This document shows positions 34,806-42,017 of a stretch of DNA of 42,017 nt, in pieces. The stretch covers positions 1-42,017 of the forward strand of contig NZ_QBKP01000024.1 of assembly GCF_003054195.1 (NCBI RefSeq). Reading direction: 5' to 3'. The translations under genes and the position numbers were made by a program. Within the stretch, counting starts at the first letter, position 1; each line of letters begins with the position of its first letter. This stretch comes from Gemmobacter caeni (GTDB taxonomy: Bacteria; Pseudomonadota; Alphaproteobacteria; Rhodobacterales; Rhodobacteraceae). The notes under the pieces are model-generated. The model did not search any database. It saw only the letters and a list, made by a program, of their open reading frames with translations, and was not told the DNA's origin.

Positions 34806-36133
34806 CAATACAATGGGGCATGCTGGCGCCTGAAAACGTCAAGCCGTCACGCAGAAGACTGACACTAGGGCTTGGCAAGGCAGTCATGCTCTATAATGAA
34901 GCTGCAGTTCCTGGACTTGGCGGGATGTGGTTCATACGCCAAGCGGCGCTCGCGCTTCTCGGCATTAGAATCGCAGAAGAGACCCCACATGCAGGAAGCA
35001 AGATAGAAGTCGCCAACGCCATAGAGGCTCTGGCCTGCTGGATCGGCTATCAGGAGAGAGGCTGGAGCCGTGGAGATTGGAGACTGCGGGGGTCACGCAA
35101 GCTCAAGGCACTGCAAGATCGAGGGATTGATCGTACCTTTCGCCGGCTGAAGTCACAGTCGGCCTATGTAACCCAACCCATGCGCATGGGCTGTGTCCAA
35201 GCGCTTCCCGCGCTTGGGCTTGTTGATGCGAGCGGATCCAGATTCAACAGTTTTTCTGTCAACGTTCGCGGACAGCAGCTTATCGATGCCGTTTTCGGCG
35301 AAAGAGGCCCAGGGAAGCGGCCCCTTCCCGATTACCTCCGCAAGTGGGTGCTCAATGAGCCGGTAAACTTCACCGCCTCACTTCGCGGAAAACTCAATCC
35401 AACGGCCGATGCGGGAGATGATGCCCGCATGGTAATGCGTGAGGCGCTGGCATTCCCCGGAGCAGGCGCAGAGCGTCGTCGGAACGCTCTGATCTGGATG
35501 CGGAAAATCGATGTAGGGGACGATTTTGTTACGATCCCGGACACCGACTGGGGGAATCAACCCGCCGAGATTGACGATAACCACTGGAAGGATCTGAAAG
35601 CAGGAGCATCGCTTCTTCAAACCCGCGACGCCGCTATCGGCGTGCTAGCAAATATCGAACAGGAACTTATCGGTCATTCACGACTTGACCTGACTCGAGC
35701 TCTTCCTGAAGGGGTGTCGGCCTCGTTGGAAGCGTGGCGCAAGGAAGCGCAGCGCTTTCTGGCACTTGATGGTCACGGGCCGAATGAAGCGGCTGCAGCG
35801 GCACGCGAGTTTTGCACAGAAGCACTTCAATCCGACATTCATGCGATCACGATGCTCGTAAACCGCGAGAACCACATGTTGCGGGTGACGGGCAGTGTTG
35901 TCGTCCCGACTGCTGCGTGGCGGACAGACGCCGCTCTTCGTGTTGACGACGCTACGCACGAGGGGGCCGATATCGAAACAGACCCCGAGGGCAGAGAGGA
36001 CGGTGCGCCCATGCGCGCCGAGCGTAATGTCCTGCCCACTTCGATCTCTCCGCGCATAATTTACCTGCGACGCCTGTCACTAGACCTTGAGGGACGGCTC
36101 GGCACGTTCATCGAAGCGCAGGGGCAGAACTGA
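34802..36133 (+). CDS. unrecognised protein of the nuclease/helicase cluster (443 aa)
   Basis: 443 residues; ATG overlaps the AddA-like stop (ATGA), and its TGA shares one base with the next ATG (TGATG). The N-terminal third is hydrophobic/aromatic and Trp-containing but not membrane-spanning (GLGGMWFIRQAALALLGIRI, ALACWIGYQERGWSRGDWRL). The middle is rich in Arg, the C-terminus acidic then basic (EGREDGAPMRAERNVLP, then SPRIIYLRRLSLDLEGRLG). No catalytic motif or DNA-binding fold was identified. Strict coupling on both sides implies it is needed in fixed ratio with the helicase-nuclease and PLD proteins. It does not resemble my recollection of DUF6361 proteins that accompany PLD/SNF2 pairs elsewhere. 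Confidence 0.85.
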   Translation: MTIQWGMLAPENVKPSRRRLTLGLGKAVMLYNEAAVPGLGGMWFIRQAALALLGIRIAEETPHAGSKIEVANAIEALACWIGYQERGWSRGDWRLRGSRKLKALQDRGIDRTFRRLKSQSAYVTQPMRMGCVQALPALGLVDASGSRFNSFSVNVRGQQLIDAVFGERGPGKRPLPDYLRKWVLNEPVNFTASLRGKLNPTADAGDDARMVMREALAFPGAGAERRRNALIWMRKIDVGDDFVTIPDTDWGNQPAEIDDNHWKDLKAGASLLQTRDAAIGVLANIEQELIGHSRLDLTRALPEGVSASLEAWRKEAQRFLALDGHGPNEAAAAAREFCTEALQSDIHAITMLVNRENHMLRVTGSVVVPTAAWRTDAALRVDDATHEGADIETDPEGREDGAPMRAERNVLPTSISPRIIYLRRLSLDLEGRLGTFIEAQGQN

Positions 36134-38199
36134 TGGCCGCTCCACATCTGCCCCTTTCCCTCGTGGAGCATGCTGCACCCCCGACTGACATGACCGGCCA
36201 TGCAGGATGGATTTGCGGATTTTCTGCCGACGCAGATTTCATGGAGGCGTTCGTCGAGCGTTTCACCGGCCAGGGTCGATCGGCACGCGCTGAACTTGGC
36301 CGCACGTTCATCGGGCTCTGCCTTGACCGTTCGCAGGCACAGATCCCTCCTGGCGAGGTGCCAGGCGTCTTGCATCTGCCCGCCCGCAACGACGCCCCGC
36401 CGTATCGCCTCATGCATGCGAAGGTGGCGCTTTTGGCATTTCGCAACCCGACCGATGAAAGCAAATGGGCTCTGCGCTTGCTTGTTACCACGGGTAACTG
36501 GACCCGGCAGACCACCGAAGATAGCATCGACCTCATCTGGCGGCTCGATCTGGCCGCGGAAGATGTTCTTGCGCAGGAGTCCGATGACGCGCTTGAGCAA
36601 AACCGGGCCGACTTGGCCGCGGCGCGCGATTTCTGGCGTTGGTTGCGGCAGCAATACCAGTGCCGACTTTTGGAAGTGGATGCTGGGGCGGGAAAGGCCC
36701 AGGAAATTCAAGGTGCGGCATTTGCAGAGTTGGAGCGCTGGACGAGCCGGCTAAAACCCCGGCCAAATACTACGCCTCGCTTCATCGATACGAGGCAGCA
36801 AGCACTAATCGCCCAACTGGCGAGTCGAGTCAAAGCACATGCCGGGTCGCAGCGCCGCAACAACCTTGTTCTTGGGTCTGGATTCTGGGAAGGCGGGCAA
36901 ACGGCGGGCTTGCCACTTGTTCCCAGCACGATCGCCAAGTCACTGATTGATGCCTCTCTCCTGACACGATCCGCGAAGATCACGCTTGTTGTTGAGAGCG
37001 ACAAATGCGCAGCACTGGCAGAGCAGCTTGTTTTCAGTAGCATGCGCGAGGCGAAATGGTCGCTCCTACGTCCGCTGAAGGCTGATGGCGACATGAGGCG
37101 CCTGCACGCCAAATTCCTGTTCTCGGCAAACCGGCAAACAGATGGTAAAGGCTGTGCCTCCGCCTGGGTTTACCTGGGTTCGGGCAATCTCACGCCTGCC
37201 GGTTTTCTCGCTGCGCCAAGCCGTGGCGGCAACCTAGAAGCCGGGGTCATAATGGCGGCAGACGGTTTGAGCTGGGAACCCGCCGGGACCAAGTCCCGCC
37301 TGACTCCTGTTGGGCACGTTCTACCGGTCGACTGGGACGCTCACATCACCGACCTTTCAGCCCTAACGGCAGGAGACGGCCCACCCGTCCGAGAAACGCG
37401 CTTTATCGCCCCGCCTGTCTCCCATCTTGTCTGGAAGCCTGGCGAGATGGCCAATTTCCTTGCAGTGCCTCAAAGCGAGGATGCGACAGGAATAGTGATA
37501 CTGGGACCGAGCAATCAAGCGCTTACACCGAACGGGTTCGGGCATTTCCTATGGGATGGCGAGCAGCCGGCGCATGTCGGCGTGCGTCGCCTCGATCAGA
37601 ACGACAGTGCATCGACCGTCCTGGTTCCCGTGTTGGACCACTACGGACGGCTTGCTGCGCGGCCACTGGAGCCGATAGATCTAGAGCAGGCCATTGAACT
37701 ACTAGACAGCTTTCCTGCAGTGCCAGATGGAGGGAACACCGGAGACGACGAGGATCCGCCTGCACCGCAAGACACCGGAAATTTGCCGGGCGCGGCTGGG
37801 CGAGCGGCACCGGACGCGCGGTATGTCATTCGGGGAACCATGAAACTGATCGAGGCCATTGCCGAACGCCAGACCATGGTGCCCAAGGCTGATTGGACTA
37901 GTTGGACACAGCGGCTGCAATGTGTGCTGATGCAATTAGGCACCTTGCCCGAACGTGGGAAGCTTGGCCGGAGGCGAAACGACGCCAAAGGGCCGACGAG
38001 AGGCGCACTGGTCGAGGCTCTGCTTCCGCTAAACATCAACCCGCTTTCCTGCCTGAGGGAACCGCCGTTCCTGCCGGACTACGTCAAGCGGGGCAGCACC
38101 GAGTTCTTGGCCCTTGACGAAGCCTTGAGTGCCGCTGAGGTCAACTGGGACGTATCCGAATTCGATGGACTGGAAAGCAGGGTTTCTGATGTCGGCTAA
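36133..38199 (+). CDS. PLD-superfamily nuclease
   Basis: 688 residues. Two HxK motifs are visible: MHAKVALLAF (His95, Lys97) with GNWTRQTTED downstream, and LHAKFLFSA (His325, Lys327) with YLGSGNLTPAGF downstream. The HxK(x)n-GxxN pattern is that of phospholipase-D-type nucleases, including restriction enzyme BfiI, Tdp1-like and helicase-linked proteins. A two-domain arrangement resembles Tdp1, which frees DNA ends from bound protein. The C-terminal third has a low-complexity Asp/Pro stretch (DGGNTGDDEDPPAPQDTG) and then a helical end. The next helicase gene starts 11 bases before its stop. Confidence 0.87.
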   Translation: MAAPHLPLSLVEHAAPPTDMTGHAGWICGFSADADFMEAFVERFTGQGRSARAELGRTFIGLCLDRSQAQIPPGEVPGVLHLPARNDAPPYRLMHAKVALLAFRNPTDESKWALRLLVTTGNWTRQTTEDSIDLIWRLDLAAEDVLAQESDDALEQNRADLAAARDFWRWLRQQYQCRLLEVDAGAGKAQEIQGAAFAELERWTSRLKPRPNTTPRFIDTRQQALIAQLASRVKAHAGSQRRNNLVLGSGFWEGGQTAGLPLVPSTIAKSLIDASLLTRSAKITLVVESDKCAALAEQLVFSSMREAKWSLLRPLKADGDMRRLHAKFLFSANRQTDGKGCASAWVYLGSGNLTPAGFLAAPSRGGNLEAGVIMAADGLSWEPAGTKSRLTPVGHVLPVDWDAHITDLSALTAGDGPPVRETRFIAPPVSHLVWKPGEMANFLAVPQSEDATGIVILGPSNQALTPNGFGHFLWDGEQPAHVGVRRLDQNDSASTVLVPVLDHYGRLAARPLEPIDLEQAIELLDSFPAVPDGGNTGDDEDPPAPQDTGNLPGAAGRAAPDARYVIRGTMKLIEAIAERQTMVPKADWTSWTQRLQCVLMQLGTLPERGKLGRRRNDAKGPTRGALVEALLPLNINPLSCLREPPFLPDYVKRGSTEFLALDEALSAAEVNWDVSEFDGLESRVSDVG

Positions 38200-40822
38200 G
38201 ATGGGCAAGTTCGCGGGATGGGAATCTGTTGCCGCCAACATCAGCGGACCACAGGAATCGCCATTGTTTCCGCAAGGCTATCTCGATGCGGGTCAGATCG
38301 ACGCACTAAAAGCTTTGGCGGCATCCTTGAGAAATCACGGTGCCGTGCTCGCCGATGAGGTAGGAATGGGCAAGACGCGGATCGCGGTTGCTCTGGCCCT
38401 CGCTGTCAATCGGAGCGGCGGCAGGGTTGCCTTGGTTGTTCCGCCGGTCGTCGCCCCGCAATGGCGCGACGAGATCGCTAAAGCAGGCGAAAGGTCTAAA
38501 GACATTTTGCGCAGCTTCGACGGCCTGATGCGTGAATATGAAACCGATTACGCGGCAAGAATGGATGATGCCCTCGTGATCCTTTCCCACCGTTTTGGCG
38601 ACCTGCGTGTGCAAACGTCCGGAATAAGGTGGCGTGCCAATCTCCTGAAGCTGATCGTCCGCAATGTAGATAAGAAAATCAGAAAAGGGTGCCAGCTCGC
38701 ACATTGTCGAATGCCGGGCGTCGAACTAGCGGCAAAAGAAATTTTGGAGCGGGCAAAGAGATGCCAACTTACGAAGACTTCAGTTGAAGCGATCGTCCAG
38801 GAATTTCGAGACATCGATAACCGCTCTGAGCTCGATGATTTTCAGTCTGACCGCTTTGAGAACTATTCGACCGAGCTCAAGTTGCTCGAGCGCACTCTTG
38901 GGCTTGCTCTCGGCCCGTTCGACCTCGTCATCATCGATGAGGCCCATAAGTCTCGTAGTGAACGGGGAAAGCTATCGGCGCTTCTCGATAGCATCCTTTT
39001 CCCGAGTGGCAAAACATGCCGCCGTCTGGGCCTAACGGCGACTCCGGTCGAACTTGACGTGTGGCAGTGGAAAAGCATTTTAAAGCGCGTTTCCATGCCT
39101 AACCGCACCTGGATGTCGATCGAACCTGCCGTGCTGAAATTTCGCGAAGCTGCCGAAGCGGTACGCAGGCGGTGGCGTACAGACGAAGCAACGCATCATC
39201 GTTACAAGGCGGCGGCGGCAAAATTTCAAGAAGATCTCGCGGCCTGGGTAGTACGCCGGGACAAGCGGCGTGATGAAACCATCATGCTGTTCGACAAGCA
39301 TGCACCCATTGGAATGAGCTACCGGCGCGAGCACCCGATCGAAGTTCATGCCGGCAATTTGTCGCCGGGTTGGCGCCGGATCGTCTTTGCCGCCGAGGCA
39401 CTGTCAGTCATCGGCCAAGCGGCGGCCGATACAACTGCGGCCCGTGCACGGCTAACGATTAGCAACGGGCACGGAGTGGCAGGAATCATCGACAAGCTGG
39501 CGAAGCGGCAGGCTGGAGACGGTCGCCATGAAGATGAGGAAGCTGACCGCCAGCAGATAGAAGAAGATGGTGCCGAAGAAGGCGTCGAAGCGAGTGCAGA
39601 GCACACCGCCGAGCAATATGGCGTGCACAAGCGAAAACAACGCGCAGATTGGTGGAAAAACGCGCTGACTGCATCATTCGTTGATAGCACTGAAAGCCTA
39701 TTTGAGCATCCAGTTCTGTCGGCGGTCGTTGATGAAATTGAAAACTACACACGCAGCGGGGAGAAGGTTCTTGTGTTTGGCCGCTTCACGCGGCCCATGC
39801 GCGTATTGACCGATCTTCTCAATGCTCGGGCCCTGTTGCGGGCAGTGCGGGACGGAACGCCATGGCCACAGGAAAAGACGTCAGACGACGATCAAGGGGT
39901 ACTGCGCGCAGCGGCCAAACAACTTGAACTCGAATACGATCGCAAGCGCGTCGATGACATCCTAACCGCTTCCTACAAAGTCTTTGAAGCGCAACGTCAG
40001 ACGCTGCGCAACCACATCCTGGCCCTGATTGAGAGCGGGGCGACTGGCCAGTCAACACTGTTGCAGGCGATTGCGAGTGACGAGAATTTATCTGAAATCG
40101 TCACGCCACTGGCTCGGGCAGCCGAGCCCTTGGTACGGGAGGAGGCTTCGGGGGCCAAAGTATCACGCGAAGCGGTAGTGGAAGCGCTCACTCAGGTATT
40201 CGATGCCCTCCGCGAACGCGGCGAAGGAGGCGCGCAGGACGAGGAACTAGACGGCATATCTGCGAGGGCATTGTGGGCAAAACTTCGTGAGAGACTGATA
40301 GAGGAGTACAATTCGCCTCGAGCCTCATTCGCTCGGATGCTTTACGGCAAGACACTCCCTTCCACGCGACGTCTAGTTCAGCTTGCCTTCAATCGTTCGG
40401 CGAGCGAACCACATGTGCTCATCGCCCAATCCATGGTCGGGCGCGAAGGACTCAATCTTCACGAAAGCTGCCGGATCGTCATTCTACTCCATCTCGAATG
40501 GAACCCGGGAGTGGTAGAGCAGCAAATCGGCCGCGTCGACCGCAAGAACAGCTATTGGTCGCGTCTACTGAAGGAAGCGATAGATGCAGGTAGCCAGGAT
40601 TTACCGCGAATTGAAGTCCGGCCCGTGATTTTTCGGGGTACGTATGATGAGCATCATTGGTCAGTTCTATCACAGCGCTGGGACGAACAACGCTCACAGC
40701 TTCACGGACTTATTGCGTACGGAGAAGATCGTGAAAATCTGAACGAAGAGGAAAGTAGGCTTCTACAGTCGCTCGAAGAAAAAAGCCCTGACTTCTGGCC
40801 AAAGCCACCGGTGCAGAGCTAA
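38189..40822 (+). CDS. SNF2/RapA-type helicase-like ATPase
   Basis: 877 residues from the ATG at 38189, preceded by AGCAGGG; ATG at 38201 is an alternative, and an earlier frame start at 38129 lies deep in the PLD gene. SF2 motifs: DEVGMGKT (56-63), VALVVPPVVAPQW, DEAH (250-253, in DLVIIDEAHKSR), GLTATPVE (281-288), KVLVFGRFTRPM, SMVGREGLNLHE and QQIGRVDRKNSYW. Between the lobes is a long charged insertion (EDEEADRQQIEEDGAEEG and beyond). Such proteins translocate on double-stranded DNA and remodel bound protein; several defence systems pair one with a PLD nuclease. It is the last gene of the cluster. Confidence 0.9.
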   Translation: MSAKMGKFAGWESVAANISGPQESPLFPQGYLDAGQIDALKALAASLRNHGAVLADEVGMGKTRIAVALALAVNRSGGRVALVVPPVVAPQWRDEIAKAGERSKDILRSFDGLMREYETDYAARMDDALVILSHRFGDLRVQTSGIRWRANLLKLIVRNVDKKIRKGCQLAHCRMPGVELAAKEILERAKRCQLTKTSVEAIVQEFRDIDNRSELDDFQSDRFENYSTELKLLERTLGLALGPFDLVIIDEAHKSRSERGKLSALLDSILFPSGKTCRRLGLTATPVELDVWQWKSILKRVSMPNRTWMSIEPAVLKFREAAEAVRRRWRTDEATHHRYKAAAAKFQEDLAAWVVRRDKRRDETIMLFDKHAPIGMSYRREHPIEVHAGNLSPGWRRIVFAAEALSVIGQAAADTTAARARLTISNGHGVAGIIDKLAKRQAGDGRHEDEEADRQQIEEDGAEEGVEASAEHTAEQYGVHKRKQRADWWKNALTASFVDSTESLFEHPVLSAVVDEIENYTRSGEKVLVFGRFTRPMRVLTDLLNARALLRAVRDGTPWPQEKTSDDDQGVLRAAAKQLELEYDRKRVDDILTASYKVFEAQRQTLRNHILALIESGATGQSTLLQAIASDENLSEIVTPLARAAEPLVREEASGAKVSREAVVEALTQVFDALRERGEGGAQDEELDGISARALWAKLRERLIEEYNSPRASFARMLYGKTLPSTRRLVQLAFNRSASEPHVLIAQSMVGREGLNLHESCRIVILLHLEWNPGVVEQQIGRVDRKNSYWSRLLKEAIDAGSQDLPRIEVRPVIFRGTYDEHHWSVLSQRWDEQRSQLHGLIAYGEDRENLNEEESRLLQSLEEKSPDFWPKPPVQS

Positions 40823-40941
40823 GCTCACGGTCACTGCTTATTACCGCCGAAGCCTCACCGAAACGAAGATGCATCTGACGGGAAGTCCTTCGGGGAGTTA
40901 CCCTCTGTCGCCAACCACATCGGCAAAGTCTGCCGCGGCCT

Positions 40942-41901
40942 TCAGTTCGTAGCACGCCACATCCGATACCTGCCCTGCCCAGTCAGTTCGCGGACCAAAC
41001 CCCGCGCTTCCATCCAGGTGAGGTTACGCTGAACAGCGGCGCGGCTCGAACCTGTCAAGGCCTCGGCCATCGGAGCGGATACAAGTGGCCATTCGGTCAA
41101 CACGGCGCGCAAGGCGATCGGGGTCTTGCCCGAGAGCGGGTTCATCTCGGCTTCTGTCCGCGCAGACCATGTCTCGATATCGTCTAGGTGCCGCATTGCG
41201 GTCAGGCAGGCCGTTTCCATCCCGTCGAGCCAGCGCGCCAGGCGGGCAGCGGGTGGGCCGCTGTTGCGCAGCCCCCCTGCCCCACCCATGGCAAGAGGCG
41301 CAAAGACTGTGCCTCTCCCCTCGCTTGCAGCGATCCGCGCAGCCGTGACGGCCGCTTCCATTCGATCGCCCTGCTGCCCAAGGCCAGCAAGGCTCCAGAG
41401 GTGATAACCTGCGCAGGCACGTGTTATCGGATGAAGATCTGCGGCTTGTGTCATCAGCTCGAGCCAACCGCCCGCGCGGTCTGCAAAGGGCTCGGCTTCA
41501 TCCGCCATGTTCTCGGGATCGCGGCGGTCGAGGAAGGCGAACAGGTCCACCTCTGGGCCTGGCCCCCCCGTTAGACGACGTACCGCCCAACCGACCCGCG
41601 CGAGTGCGGCGGTGTCGTCTTGCAGGCCGGAAATGCGCATGGAGATCCAGAGCGCCAGCCGATCCGGGCCGATACGATCGCCCGTGAACCAGCTGAGGTC
41701 GGCAGCCTCTATCAGGGCAAGCCTGTGCCGCCATCCTTCCGGGCCGCGCTTCAGCCGGTCATCCAGTGCGCCGACGCGACCGGCCACACGGGCAAGACGC
41801 GCGGCATGACCCGCCTCTGCTTTCCGCCAGTCGTCGAGGACCTCGGCTTCTCGCAATTCGGCCCGTGGTCCGGGCGGCAGATAATCCGGCTCCTCTTCCA
41901 T
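40942..41901 (-). CDS. plasmid-type protein with C-terminal winged helix (DUF1612-like)
   Basis: 319 residues from the ATG at 41901 (MEEEPDYLPPGPRAELREAE). A longer start at 41985 would run through the terminal-type repeats and is unlikely. The middle is helical and Ala/Arg-rich (GRVGALDDRLKRGPEGWRHR). The C-terminus, TEWPLVSAPMAEALTGSSRA followed by LVRELTGQGRYRMWRA, matches the DNA-binding end of rhizobial-plasmid DUF1612/RHE_PE00001 proteins as I recall them. The role is unknown. It is convergent with the helicase cluster; the 119-bp gap has only a weak CCGAAG/CTTCGG hairpin. Confidence 0.7.
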   Translation of the reverse strand: MEEEPDYLPPGPRAELREAEVLDDWRKAEAGHAARLARVAGRVGALDDRLKRGPEGWRHRLALIEAADLSWFTGDRIGPDRLALWISMRISGLQDDTAALARVGWAVRRLTGGPGPEVDLFAFLDRRDPENMADEAEPFADRAGGWLELMTQAADLHPITRACAGYHLWSLAGLGQQGDRMEAAVTAARIAASEGRGTVFAPLAMGGAGGLRNSGPPAARLARWLDGMETACLTAMRHLDDIETWSARTEAEMNPLSGKTPIALRAVLTEWPLVSAPMAEALTGSSRAAVQRNLTWMEARGLVRELTGQGRYRMWRATN

Positions 41902-41930
41902 GGGACCGGGCAGGAACCAAAGTGTTGAAC

Positions 41931-41983
41931 GGCTTGCAATAAGGACCCCGCTTCTGGGGTGATCGGCGTCCAAAAGGGACCCC
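41931..41983 (-). repeat. two 19-bp direct repeats resembling an IS21-family end
   Basis: On the minus strand GGGGTCCCTTTTGGACGCC (41983-41965) and GGGGTCCTTATTGCAAGCC (41949-41931) agree at 15 of 19 positions and start 34 bases apart. Repeated GGGGTCC-type blocks of this sort are found at ends of IS21-family elements in alphaproteobacteria, as I recall. No istA or istB lies in the window. Confidence 0.5.
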
Positions 41984-42017
41984 ACCGACCGGGGGTTGGG
42001 TCCATTGTGCCTTCGAT

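Noticed and set aside
34802-40822. Azaca defence system
   Set aside because: Azaca combines a PLD protein and a SNF2-type helicase with a third protein, which resembles this end of the cluster. The 443-aa protein here does not look like the expected third member, and the AddAB-like and WYL genes are extra. I keep it only as a point for comparison.
1-42017. CRISPR array, tRNA or rRNA genes
   Set aside because: No spaced repeat array and no tRNA-like cloverleaf or rRNA sequence was noticed on either strand.

Overview
The window is a high-GC mosaic of accessory DNA, most likely from an alphaproteobacterium of the Rhodobacteraceae (Paracoccus-like) and probably from a plasmid, chromid or genomic island. 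This rests on gene content and family resemblance (an FnrL-type site, RES/Xre and DUF1612-like plasmid genes, IS110/IS256/ISL3/Tn3 debris). No rRNA, tRNA, replication origin or CRISPR array was found.

Layout. (1) 1-2.3 kb: the edge of a mobile element (possible integrase tail plus a 10-bp inverted repeat) abuts a truncated gene, a conserved plasmid-type protein and a complete Xre/RES toxin-antitoxin pair. (2) 2.3-4.3 kb: AT-richer orphan genes, including a fragment with a duplicated helical repeat and a YqiA-like hydrolase. (3) 4.5-8.3 kb: a complete ISL3-family element sits on the end of a truncated Tn3-family transposase; the divergent Tn3 resolvase and putative res region remain. A five-fold, exactly 10-bp-phased TCGT array follows. 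(4) 8.5-15.4 kb: a TetR regulator diverges from an export operon: HlyD membrane-fusion protein, RbbA-like double-ATPase/permease, ABC-2 permease and a lipoprotein alpha/beta hydrolase. (5) 15.6-20.8 kb: a PHA synthase, MaoC-phosphotransacetylase, acetate kinase and FabI operon, preceded by a perfect FNR-type site placed as in a class II activated promoter. (6) 20.9-23.7 kb: an IS256-family element whose left terminal repeat and transposase gene are separated by an IS110-family element. (7) 24.0-25.8 kb: a metal-response module of MerR regulator, HMA-cation transporter and signal peptidase II around a MerR-type operator. (8) 25.8-40.8 kb: a 15-kb one-directional cluster of truncated AAA+ ATPase, WYL regulator, tiny protein, PPP-type metallophosphatase, AddB-like nuclease, AddA-like helicase-nuclease, an unrecognised protein, a PLD-type nuclease and a SNF2-type helicase. 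(9) 40.9-42.0 kb: a DUF1612-like plasmid protein and repeats resembling an IS21-family end.

Regions 4 and 5 look like a functional metabolic/export island: the FNR site predicts low-oxygen expression of enzymes linking acyl-CoA, acyl-phosphate and ATP to polymer synthesis. Region 8 is the best candidate for an undescribed system. Four of its downstream genes overlap head to tail, two carry PD-(D/E)XK nuclease motifs, one carries HxK nuclease motifs, two are helicases, and a WYL-type regulator lies near the front. Its content resembles an anti-mobile-element or DNA-processing system, but I could not match it to a named one. Its first gene has been cut by the metal module, so the local copy may be partly disabled.
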